From Lachnospiraceae bacterium G41 (GTDB lineage: Bacteria; Bacillota; Clostridia; Lachnospirales; Lachnospiraceae): a DNA stretch of 64,000 nucleotides. The translations under genes were made by a program, and so were the position numbers. Under the pieces are notes generated by a model, which saw only the letters and a program-made list of their open reading frames with translations, made no database searches and was not told where the DNA came from. The number at the start of each line of letters is the position of its first letter. The first letter of the stretch is position 1. Below are positions 1 to 8,273 of the stretch, piece by piece. The stretch covers positions 94,758 through 158,757 of the forward strand of contig FNEU01000007.1 in the NCBI GenBank assembly GCA_900100245.1, in the 5' to 3' direction.

Positions 1-49
1 CAATTAAGCGATCGATTAATGAAACAAAGCATCTTTTAAGGAGGACGAT

Positions 50-766
50 ATGTCTGAACAGGAAAGAAAATTTTTGGAAATAGTTGATTTAAAGAAAGGT
101 TTCGGCAGTGGAGATACGAGGCAGGAAGTATTAAAAGGCATGAACTTTACGGTATCAAAAGGCGAGTTCTGTGTACTGCTCGGACCCTCGGGAAGCGGAA
201 AGTCCACACTGCTTAACATCATCGGCGGAATCGATAATCCGGACTCGGGCTACATCTCGATAAACGGAGACAAACTTCGCGATATGGGCGAAAAAGGCCT
301 TACAAAATACAGAAGAAAACATCTCGGATATGTATTCCAGATGTACAACCTCATTCCAAATCTTAATGTCAAAGAAAACATTGAAGTCGGTGCATATCTT
401 TCCGACAACCCCCTCGAAATAGACGATTTACTTGAGACCCTCGGTCTTTATAAACACAGATACAAACTTCCGAATCAGTTATCCGGAGGTCAGCAGCAGC
501 GTGTTTCAATCGGTCGTGCCATCGTCAAAAACCCCGATATCTTACTTTGCGACGAGCCTACGGGCGCGCTTGATTACAATACATCCAAAGAAATCTTAAA
601 ACTCATTGAAGACGTAAACAAAAAATACGGCAACACAATCATCATGGTTACGCACAATGAGGAAATAAAAAAGATGGCAGATCACGTCATCAAATTAAGA
701 GACGGAATGGTTCGTCACAACGATATGAACGAAAACAAGATTTCGGCTACCGAACTTGACTGGTAG
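50..766 (+). CDS. ABC transporter ATP-binding protein (MacB/LolD type)
   Basis: Cytoplasmic ATPase of a MacB/FtsX-class transporter, 238 residues, the usual length for this family. Walker A GPSGSGKST is at residues 45-53, the signature LSGGQQQR near 144 and Walker B ending DEPTGALD near 170; a switch histidine follows in VTHNEE. An AAGGAGG ribosome-binding site lies just before the ATG. The permease gene begins about 50 bases downstream on the same strand, so the two are almost certainly one transporter. Substrate cannot be read from the sequence; such pairs handle peptides, lipoproteins or antimicrobial peptides. Confidence 0.93.
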   Translation: MSEQERKFLEIVDLKKGFGSGDTRQEVLKGMNFTVSKGEFCVLLGPSGSGKSTLLNIIGGIDNPDSGYISINGDKLRDMGEKGLTKYRRKHLGYVFQMYNLIPNLNVKENIEVGAYLSDNPLEIDDLLETLGLYKHRYKLPNQLSGGQQQRVSIGRAIVKNPDILLCDEPTGALDYNTSKEILKLIEDVNKKYGNTIIMVTHNEEIKKMADHVIKLRDGMVRHNDMNENKISATELDW

Positions 767-817
767 CAAATAAACCGTCGCCCTGAAAAGATGCATGGTG
801 GCGGAAAGGATGAAAAT

Positions 818-3601
818 ATGAGAAACGAAAACAAAAAGAAAAAAAGAATAATAAATCCCCTAATAAAAAGAGTTCCCAAAGAACTGATCGGCGAGTGGAG
901 AAAATATCTGGTAATCTTCCTTCTCCTCTCGATGACCATCGGATTTGTATCGGGAATGTATGTGGCCAACCACAGCATGTTAATCTCGATAGACCGCCTT
1001 AACCATGAGAACAAACTCGAGGACGGACATTTCGAACTCGAAGAAAAGGCGAGCGACGAGTTCATAAAAGTAATCGAGTCCGGCGAGAAGGTCGATTTAA
1101 GAGCATACTTCATCAATGAAGCTCACAAGGAAATCGATGAAAAAATCGAAGAAGAGGCTCCAAAGACCCTAAAAGAAGAAGTCGAAAAAGAAGTAAGAAA
1201 AACCGTAAAAGAAGAAATCGTAAAGAACGTGACGGATGCGGTAAAAGAAGCCTTAGCGCCTTACGCTGATTTTATGAGCGAAGAGGAAAAACAGGCTCAG
1301 ATCGATGAAGCCGTGGAAAAAGCACTTGAAGAAAACTACGAAAAGACGGTTGAAGAAGTGCTTCCCGACGCAATAGACGAAGCATTAAAATCCAAAGAAT
1401 ATCTGGATGAAAAAGAAAAGGCAAGAAAAGAAGCATACGAAGAAGCCGAAGATGAAATAAACGAAGAATTCGACAAGCAGGATGCGAAGAAATCCAAAGC
1501 CACACTCGAGGCTGAGAAAAATTTCAAAGCAACACCGGTTGTTTTATACGAGAACTTTTATAAAGATGTAACCGAAGACAACGACCTCGACGGCAATTCG
1601 GACGGCAAAGTCAGAATTTACGCATACGAAGATTACATCAATATGGCGAGCTTCAACGAAGGAAGAATGCCCGAGAACGAAAATGAAATCGCCATCGACA
1701 GAATGCACGCAAACAACAGCGGACTAAAGGTCGGCGATAAGATAAATGTCGGCGGCAAAGAGTTTACGATTACAGGTCTTTTAGCATACGTAAATTACGC
1801 GACGCTTCATGAGAAGAACACGGATTTTATGTTTGATGCGATAAGCTTCGACGTTGCAATGCTTACCCCCGAAGGGTGGGACAGTGTAAACGGCAGAGTT
1901 CATTACAACTACGCATTCAAATATGTTGATTCGTTTTCAAATGAGTCCGAGCAGAAAAAGCTTTCGGATGATTTTATGAGCGCTCTCATAACACAGACCA
2001 TAAAAGAAGAAAACGACCTTCAGGACTACGTTCCGGAATATCTTAATCAGGCGGTACATTTTGCCCCCGACGATATGGGTTCGGATAAGGAAATTGGAGG
2101 GGTATTGCTTTATATCCTGGTTCTTGTGCTTGGCTTTGTATTTGCACTGACCATCATGTCGACGATTACCAAAGAATCAATGACCATCGGAACACTTCGT
2201 GCATCGGGTTATACCAAGGGCGAAATGATAAGACATTACATGGCGACACCTGTATTTGTAACGCTTTTTGCGGCAATCGTCGGAAATGTTTTAGGATATA
2301 CGCTCTTTAAAAACATCGTTGTAGATATGTATTTTAACAGTTACAGCCTTCCCAAATACGAGACAATCTGGTATTACGAGGCATTTGTGAAGACAACCAT
2401 CGTTCCGGTTATACTGATGATACTTATCAATTTCGTAACCGTTGCATATATGCTTCGTCTCTCACCCCTTAGATTTATAAGAAAAGATCTTAAAACAAGC
2501 AAACGTAAAAAGGCAATGAGACTTCCTAGATTTAAATTTCTCGCAAGATTCAGATTAAGAGTCTTTTTGCAGAACATACCAAGCTATCTCGTTCTTTTCG
2601 TCGGTATTTATTTTGTGGTATTCCTTATGTCTTTTGCATTCGGACTTCCCACCACGCTTGATAATTATCAGGCTCATGCAACCGATGATATGTTTGCAAA
2701 ATATCAGTATGTGCTGAAAACCACGGAAGATGATGACGGAAACGATATAACGACAAAGGCAGAAAGTGCCGAGAAATTCAGCATGGAAACTCTCTATACA
2801 ATCGATGGCAGTAGAGTAAACGAACCAATCAGTATTTACGGTCTGGATGAGGAGAGCAAACTTATCCCGTTAAACGGAAAAGTTTCGGGTAACGAAGCCC
2901 TGATTTCAAGTTCGTATGCCGATAAATTCGGTTTAAAGGCAGGCGATACAGTAACGCTTAAAGCAAGATATACGGACGATGAGTACACTTTTAGGATAGT
3001 CGGTAATTATGATTATATCAGCGGTCTCGGACTCTTCATGTCACTCGACGGATTCAATGAGATATTCGGCAATCCCGAGGGTTCGTTTAACGGATTTCTT
3101 TCGGATGAAGAGATAAAAGACATCGACGCCAAGTACATCGCAATGACGATAACTGAAGACGATATATTGAAAGTATCGAATCAGCTTAATCATTCGATGG
3201 GCAATTATATGAGTTACTTTAAAGTAATCTGCCTGGCATTCGCATTTATTCTTATATACCTTTTGACCAAGGTAATAATCGAAAAGAACGAAAACGCAAT
3301 TTCGATGGTAAAAATACTCGGTTACTATAACGGCGAAATAGCTTCGCTCTACATTTTAACAACAACCATTGTTGTAATAATATCATCAATTCTTTCGACA
3401 TTTCTGGCTACTAAGTCACTCATACTTGTCTGGAACATCATCCTTTACAGGATGGACGGTTGGCTTCCGGCATACGTTCCTTTTATGACATATGTGTACA
3501 TGGTACTGATGGTCATCGCCGCATACCTTGTTGTAATGGCAATTGACTACCGCAGAATCAAAAAAGTGCCCATGGATCAGGCACTTAAGAATGTAGAATA
3601 A
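818..3601 (+). CDS. FtsX-like ABC transporter permease with long charged helical insert
   Basis: Membrane partner of the preceding ATPase, 927 residues from the preferred ATG at 818, which has GGAAAGGA before it; an in-frame ATG at 791 lacks a good site. One membrane segment lies near residue 32, three near 430-560 and four in the C-terminal half, the duplicated FtsX layout. Between the first segment and the first FtsX extracytoplasmic domain lies a stretch of about 140 residues (roughly bases 1110-1530) made almost only of Glu, Lys, Ala, Asp and hydrophobics in heptad-like spacing, probably a long extracellular coiled coil. That insert is not part of a minimal MacB or FtsX protein. Confidence 0.9.
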   Translation: MRNENKKKKRIINPLIKRVPKELIGEWRKYLVIFLLLSMTIGFVSGMYVANHSMLISIDRLNHENKLEDGHFELEEKASDEFIKVIESGEKVDLRAYFINEAHKEIDEKIEEEAPKTLKEEVEKEVRKTVKEEIVKNVTDAVKEALAPYADFMSEEEKQAQIDEAVEKALEENYEKTVEEVLPDAIDEALKSKEYLDEKEKARKEAYEEAEDEINEEFDKQDAKKSKATLEAEKNFKATPVVLYENFYKDVTEDNDLDGNSDGKVRIYAYEDYINMASFNEGRMPENENEIAIDRMHANNSGLKVGDKINVGGKEFTITGLLAYVNYATLHEKNTDFMFDAISFDVAMLTPEGWDSVNGRVHYNYAFKYVDSFSNESEQKKLSDDFMSALITQTIKEENDLQDYVPEYLNQAVHFAPDDMGSDKEIGGVLLYILVLVLGFVFALTIMSTITKESMTIGTLRASGYTKGEMIRHYMATPVFVTLFAAIVGNVLGYTLFKNIVVDMYFNSYSLPKYETIWYYEAFVKTTIVPVILMILINFVTVAYMLRLSPLRFIRKDLKTSKRKKAMRLPRFKFLARFRLRVFLQNIPSYLVLFVGIYFVVFLMSFAFGLPTTLDNYQAHATDDMFAKYQYVLKTTEDDDGNDITTKAESAEKFSMETLYTIDGSRVNEPISIYGLDEESKLIPLNGKVSGNEALISSSYADKFGLKAGDTVTLKARYTDDEYTFRIVGNYDYISGLGLFMSLDGFNEIFGNPEGSFNGFLSDEEIKDIDAKYIAMTITEDDILKVSNQLNHSMGNYMSYFKVICLAFAFILIYLLTKVIIEKNENAISMVKILGYYNGEIASLYILTTTIVVIISSILSTFLATKSLILVWNIILYRMDGWLPAYVPFMTYVYMVLMVIAAYLVVMAIDYRRIKKVPMDQALKNVE

Positions 3602-3603
3602 TA

Positions 3604-4632
3604 TTAACACAGGCGGTTGTAAATTTTGACCAGTTCTTTTTCGATATTCGAAAAATTCCTGCTTTCGGCAGTAAGCCGCCCCTTCTTTAAAACCGAGGAG
3701 TTATCACGTGAAAGAACATTTGAAAGCAGTTCGTCGAGCTGCTTTTTTTCTTTGAATTTGTATACATTTTCATTGTTTGAAAGCCATCCTTCATAAACCG
3801 GAATATCTCTGACAATTGTGGGAATCTCACATGATAATGCTTCCAGAACAACGATTCCTTCGGTTTCTTCATGGCTTAAGAACAAAAACAGATCGGAACA
3901 TTCATATGCTTTTTTTAAACTTTCGGAATCAACATATCCTGCGAAAATAAGATTTGAAGGAGCGTTTTTGATTTTTTTCTTGATTTCGGAAGGAACAAGT
4001 ACCGCATCGGTGTGCCCAAACCATATAAATGTTTTGTCCGGATTGTTTTTGGCAAGCAGAATAAATTCTTCAATGCCTTTTCTGCGCATAAAATGGCCGA
4101 CGCTCATGATGATTTTTCTGCCTTCCGGAATATTGTATTTTTTTATGAATTCTTCTTTAGATGCTTCAAGATGATTAGAATCTTTTTTCCAGAAATCGGT
4201 ATCAATTCCGTTAGAGAGAGCATAAATTTCTTTTTTTAATCCGTATCCCTCGAGAATCTTTTTTGAATATTCGGACGGAGTAATAATGATGTCTCCGAGG
4301 TTATAGCAGAATTTAATCCATCTTTTGAAAAAAGGTGCAAAAAAATTAGATCCTGCGAAAGAATCTTTAAAATCCTCCATTGTGGAATGACCGTAAAAAA
4401 GAACTTTTACACCGAGTTTTCTTGCGTGCAGCGCTTTAAATACGCTGTCAGGTAAAATAAAATTGATGTGAACAATATCGCAGTTTCGAAGGGGAACTTC
4501 GTTAACGGAAAATCCGGCATTCTTCAAAACCGCAATCTGGTGTTCGATTGCTTTTCCGACACCGCTTTTTTTTATTAATTTAAAACTGCCCATGTAAACA
4601 CAGACTTTGATTTTTTTATCATTCATAATCAA
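3604..4632 (-). CDS. GT4 glycosyltransferase, CpoA/LafA-like glycolipid synthase
   Basis: GT-B fold glycosyltransferase, 342 residues. The N-terminus reads YMGSFKLIKKSGVGKA, close to the start of the CpoA/LafA group that adds the second sugar to glucosyl-diacylglycerol in streptococci and Listeria. The C-terminal half carries the GT4 nucleotide-sugar motif E-T-E-G-I-V-V-L-E, the EX7E pair. The start overlaps the stop of the upstream glycosyltransferase gene by four bases, so the two are translationally coupled. Role in glycolipid (lipoteichoic acid anchor) synthesis is inferred from this pairing, length and neighbourhood; the exact sugar is unknown. Confidence 0.8.
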   Translation of the reverse strand: MIMNDKKIKVCVYMGSFKLIKKSGVGKAIEHQIAVLKNAGFSVNEVPLRNCDIVHINFILPDSVFKALHARKLGVKVLFYGHSTMEDFKDSFAGSNFFAPFFKRWIKFCYNLGDIIITPSEYSKKILEGYGLKKEIYALSNGIDTDFWKKDSNHLEASKEEFIKKYNIPEGRKIIMSVGHFMRRKGIEEFILLAKNNPDKTFIWFGHTDAVLVPSEIKKKIKNAPSNLIFAGYVDSESLKKAYECSDLFLFLSHEETEGIVVLEALSCEIPTIVRDIPVYEGWLSNNENVYKFKEKKQLDELLSNVLSRDNSSVLKKGRLTAESRNFSNIEKELVKIYNRLC

Positions 4633-5774
4633 TTTTTTTGTAATGCAAGATACACTTTTTCACAGGCCTCTACATAGGCTTTCGGAGTGTATTTGTCAAA
4701 AACTGTTTTTTTAGCGTTTGCGCCGACAGATTTTCTTAAATCGACATTGTCACAAAGAAGTTTTATGTAATGAATAAATTCTTCTTTGGTATTGTAAACG
4801 AACCCGTTTTCTTCACTTTTTATCACACCGTCAAGACACGAATCGTAACGGCATAGAATGGGCAGGGAACATGCCATGGCTTCCATGTAAGTCAAGCCCT
4901 GTGTTTCGCTTGTGGAAGCATTTATGAAAACGTCTCCCGCCATATAGTATTTTGGCACGTCTTCGGGATTTATCATTCCCGTAAAAATGACTCTGTCAAA
5001 GATACCAAGCTTTTTACAGTAATTTTCGATTTTCTTTATGTAAGGACCATCGCCCGCAAGCATTATTCTGAAATCTTTCAACTCATCGTCCGCAAGATAA
5101 TCAAGCAGTTCTTCAATATTTTTTTCTTTTGCGATTCTTCCTAAAAAAAGAAGCAGACATTCATCTTTTCGGATTCCGTATTTTTCACGTGTTTCGTCCC
5201 TAAAAGATGAATAATCGTTATTAAAGAAAAATTCATCGATTGCACTGGGTATGACGTATATTTTATTTTTTATTCTGTAACGGGTAAGTATGCGATGTAT
5301 TTTTTGTGTGGGAGCAATAAAACAATCGGCTCTCCTCGAAACACTTCTCATGATATTCGGGATAGTCTTTTTGATAAAAAAACCGGCAAAAGAAAGATAT
5401 CCTACATATGCTTCGTAAACCGTGTGATAGGTGTGAACCATCGGCGCTTTGGTTCTTTTTGAAATATGGCAGGATGCTGCAAAAGTGGAAAATTCGCAAT
5501 TAGTGTGAATAACGTCCGGATTCCAATCAATCAATTCCTGCATCAGAGTATTTTTTTTAGGAAGTCCGATTCGCGCTTTAGGATAAATTTTGGATGCGCT
5601 TGTTGAAGCTATAAGATATGCATTACCGATTCTTTTTTCTTCACCGGTATCTGAAAGGGATAGAATCTTGACGTCATGGCCGTTATCTTTTAAGCCTTTC
5701 GCAAGTATTTTTACGGAGGTGACAATTCCGCTTATGCTTGGATCGAATAAATCAGAAGCAATAAGGATTTTCAC
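4629..5774 (-). CDS. GT4 glycosyltransferase, diacylglycerol glucosyltransferase-like
   Basis: GT-B fold enzyme, 381 residues from the GTG at 5774. That start is preferred because AAAGGGA sits seven bases upstream and the family begins with KILIASDLFDPSISGI; an open frame extends upstream to 5885 but reads as low-complexity sequence. Residues ETQGLTYME form the GT4 EX7E motif. The N-terminal pattern is that of 1,2-diacylglycerol 3-glucosyltransferases, which make monoglucosyl-diacylglycerol at the inner membrane face. It is paired with a CpoA-like enzyme and lies near an LtaS-like gene, which supports a glycolipid-anchor role. A cell-wall or teichoic acid glycosyltransferase remains possible. 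Confidence 0.82.
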   Translation of the reverse strand: MKILIASDLFDPSISGIVTSVKILAKGLKDNGHDVKILSLSDTGEEKRIGNAYLIASTSASKIYPKARIGLPKKNTLMQELIDWNPDVIHTNCEFSTFAASCHISKRTKAPMVHTYHTVYEAYVGYLSFAGFFIKKTIPNIMRSVSRRADCFIAPTQKIHRILTRYRIKNKIYVIPSAIDEFFFNNDYSSFRDETREKYGIRKDECLLLFLGRIAKEKNIEELLDYLADDELKDFRIMLAGDGPYIKKIENYCKKLGIFDRVIFTGMINPEDVPKYYMAGDVFINASTSETQGLTYMEAMACSLPILCRYDSCLDGVIKSEENGFVYNTKEEFIHYIKLLCDNVDLRKSVGANAKKTVFDKYTPKAYVEACEKVYLALQKN

Positions 5775-5928
5775 GAATAATTCCCTTTCTTCGAAATAAT
5801 AAAGATATTCTACTACTTTTTTCCTTTGGGTGCAAAGAATTACCATGTTTATGATATAATAAAAAAGTAAGTAAATTGCTTCCATTAATGGATAGACAAC
5901 TTAAATTGGACGGGGGTCATTTTATCGG

Positions 5929-7140
5929 ATGAAACCTTTTTCGTTCATTTTGTTTGATATAAAAAGATTGTTCGGTCACGGGAAAACGGCGATACTTGCA
6001 ATGTTATCGCCGATTCCTGTTTTATTGCTTTTTGCAACTTTTCTTGTACCGTTTTTAACCACAGATTCCGGTTCTAAAATATCAATCGCATTATATAATG
6101 CCGATACAAGTGAAAGACTTACGGATTTGGTAAATATGATCATCGCGCCTGAAGTCGCTGACGGCAGAGCGGTTATTTATCCCGTAAAAGATACGGAAAC
6201 CGGAATAAAAATGGTGAACGAAGGAAAGGTTGCAGCCTTTTTATATATTCCGCCAAATACTTATACGGATCCAATGAACGGAAAAAGGGCGGTAATGGAG
6301 TTTTATTATTCGAAAGAACATGCATTTGAATCCTTAATGTTTTTTGTATCCGCACACAGTACTCTTTCAGTATTCGGACAGGGGATAAGGATTGTTTATC
6401 TTGCTGCTGACTTAGCGTTAGACAAAGGAGTTACGGAAGAAGAAATATTAACTTTCTGGGAAGAAGGCAGCAACGAACTGATAGATGTTCATTTGAACCG
6501 CGGCAAATTAATCGGTAAAAGCGGTGTTTTTTCTCCGGGCAACGACTATTATCTCAGATTTCTGATGGCAGGTCTTTTCGCAGTCTGCGCATATTTTGTT
6601 TCATTCCCGATAATATATCTTACAAGTCTTGATATTTCCGAGATATTCTGCAAAAGAAATACCTCCAAGAGCAATCTTGCCGGGTTTTATTTTGCCAGAC
6701 TTTTTTCGGGAACGCTTCTCATTATGTGTGCGTTTCTGCTCATGTATCCGATAGCGCGCGCCATCAGACGTTTTCCGGTGAGTCTTGCCTTATCGGTTAT
6801 CCCCGCAATGATTATAACAGCTCTTGCATTCAGCGCTCTGGCGATTCTTTTAGGAGCGATATTCAAAAATGGCCATACATCTCTTTGGGTTGGACTTTAT
6901 TTCGGATTTGTTTCAATTTTGGGAGTGATATTCCTTATGTCAAATTCCTCCCTTCCGAAACCCGTTTCATTTTTGATGGAAATATCTCCGCTTCGTGCGA
7001 GTGTAAGTATTTTTTCTAATGCTTTGTTCACAATGGTACCTGAGAGATACTTTACGGATATGTTTATTTTGCTTGCCTCATTCATCGTTTTCACGATATG
7101 CGGCTTTGTCGTTTATATGAAGAGGGGGAGCAAAGTATGA
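5929..7140 (+). CDS. ABC-2 type permease, first of a pair without ATPase
   Basis: Membrane protein of 403 residues with the ABC2_membrane_3 layout: one N-terminal membrane segment (AILAMLSPIPVLLLFATFLV), a soluble extracytoplasmic domain of about 170 residues, then five or six segments in the C-terminal half. It runs opposite to both glycosyltransferase genes and LtaS-like gene. The stop overlaps the start of the next permease gene. No ATP-binding gene is adjacent, so it either borrows an ATPase or acts as a scaffold or exporter of the YhgE type. The ribosome-binding site is poor: GGGGG lies about 12 bases before ATG. Confidence 0.8.
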   Translation: MKPFSFILFDIKRLFGHGKTAILAMLSPIPVLLLFATFLVPFLTTDSGSKISIALYNADTSERLTDLVNMIIAPEVADGRAVIYPVKDTETGIKMVNEGKVAAFLYIPPNTYTDPMNGKRAVMEFYYSKEHAFESLMFFVSAHSTLSVFGQGIRIVYLAADLALDKGVTEEEILTFWEEGSNELIDVHLNRGKLIGKSGVFSPGNDYYLRFLMAGLFAVCAYFVSFPIIYLTSLDISEIFCKRNTSKSNLAGFYFARLFSGTLLIMCAFLLMYPIARAIRRFPVSLALSVIPAMIITALAFSALAILLGAIFKNGHTSLWVGLYFGFVSILGVIFLMSNSSLPKPVSFLMEISPLRASVSIFSNALFTMVPERYFTDMFILLASFIVFTICGFVVYMKRGSKV

Positions 7141-8270
7141 ATTATTCAGCGATTTTCAAAGGAAGAATGAGAGCTCTTTTTACGGATGTTTCTTCTCTCG
7201 TCATACTTATAATCATTTCCGTTGTATCGGTTTATATTTCAATAGTCAGTCAACGTGCCGATTCGGTTATCGAAACGCCCATAGCTGTAGTAAATTACGA
7301 TAAGGGAATATGGGGAGAGAAACTTATCAAAGTACTTTCGTACGAAGAAGATTTTGATTTTTACGTTACCGATGAAACACAGGCACGAAAGGCCATAGCC
7401 CGTAATAAAGCGCATGGACTGATCATTATAAAACCGGATTTTTCCGAAAAAATTTCTCAAGGAAAATACAAATCTCTCTTTTCGGTTACGGTTATGTCCG
7501 ACAGTTATGAACTGAATGCTTTCACAGAGGTATTGATCAACGATACCATTAAGATATGGATGGAGGCCCTGACTGAAGGCAAACTTGAAGAAATTGCAAA
7601 CGCAAGAGAAGACGAAATAGAAACGTTTCGTGAGGATGCAATGGAAATTTGGGGCGGAGAATCTCTTTTGGATATCGAAGCTATTATGATTAATAACATG
7701 AGCGGTGAAGAAAAAGAGGAAGGAAACACGTATTCCGGAATTAGATGGTACGCCGCGCTGTCGCTGTTTTATCTGATTATCGGCGGTACATGGATGTGCG
7801 ATTACGGAAGCAGAGGACTCTTAAAAAGAGTAATCGGAGAAGGCGGAAATATTGCGCTTATGTATATTTCTCAGGCTTTACCCGGACTGATAGTTACAAC
7901 GGTTATGCTGATTCCGGTTTTAATAGCGGAGAAATCTTCCGGAAATCCGTTCTTCATTTTGTTTGCGTATGTACTGTATATGATTGGCGCAAGCGGAATG
8001 GCTTTGGTAGTATGTTCTTTCTCCGGACATTTATCCAACTTGGTTTTGACTGCGCCTGTAGTGACAATGGCGGCATCTCTTATATCAGGGCTTTTGTTTA
8101 AACTTCCGAACTGGGCTAAATTCTGGGAGATTGTTTCGGTCGTTTTCCCGGGACATTGGTTCGTTCTGGCGGTACAGGGAAATCATTTCTTTTTAGGAGC
8201 GGTTATTACCGGTGTGGTATGGTTTTTGGTTGGAATGATTACTGCATGGCTGCTCGGATTAAGACGATAA
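7137..8270 (+). CDS. ABC-2 type permease, second of a pair
   Basis: 377 residues from ATG 7137, which overlaps the previous stop as ATGA and has GAGGGGGAG before it; an earlier in-frame ATG at 7098 lies inside the previous gene. Same architecture as its neighbour: N-terminal membrane segment near residue 25, a soluble loop of about 170 residues rich in Glu, then about six segments. The two are distant paralogues and probably form a heterodimer. The gene ends three bases before the convergent LtaS-like gene ends. Confidence 0.8.
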   Translation: MNYSAIFKGRMRALFTDVSSLVILIIISVVSVYISIVSQRADSVIETPIAVVNYDKGIWGEKLIKVLSYEEDFDFYVTDETQARKAIARNKAHGLIIIKPDFSEKISQGKYKSLFSVTVMSDSYELNAFTEVLINDTIKIWMEALTEGKLEEIANAREDEIETFREDAMEIWGGESLLDIEAIMINNMSGEEKEEGNTYSGIRWYAALSLFYLIIGGTWMCDYGSRGLLKRVIGEGGNIALMYISQALPGLIVTTVMLIPVLIAEKSSGNPFFILFAYVLYMIGASGMALVVCSFSGHLSNLVLTAPVVTMAASLISGLLFKLPNWAKFWEIVSVVFPGHWFVLAVQGNHFFLGAVITGVVWFLVGMITAWLLGLRR

Positions 8271-8273
8271 TCG

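Noticed and set aside
5775..5885. N-terminal extension with a membrane segment on the second glycosyltransferase
   Set aside because: The sequence is AT-rich and lies over the likely promoter region; the GTG at 5774 has a good ribosome-binding site and begins at the family's conserved first strand.
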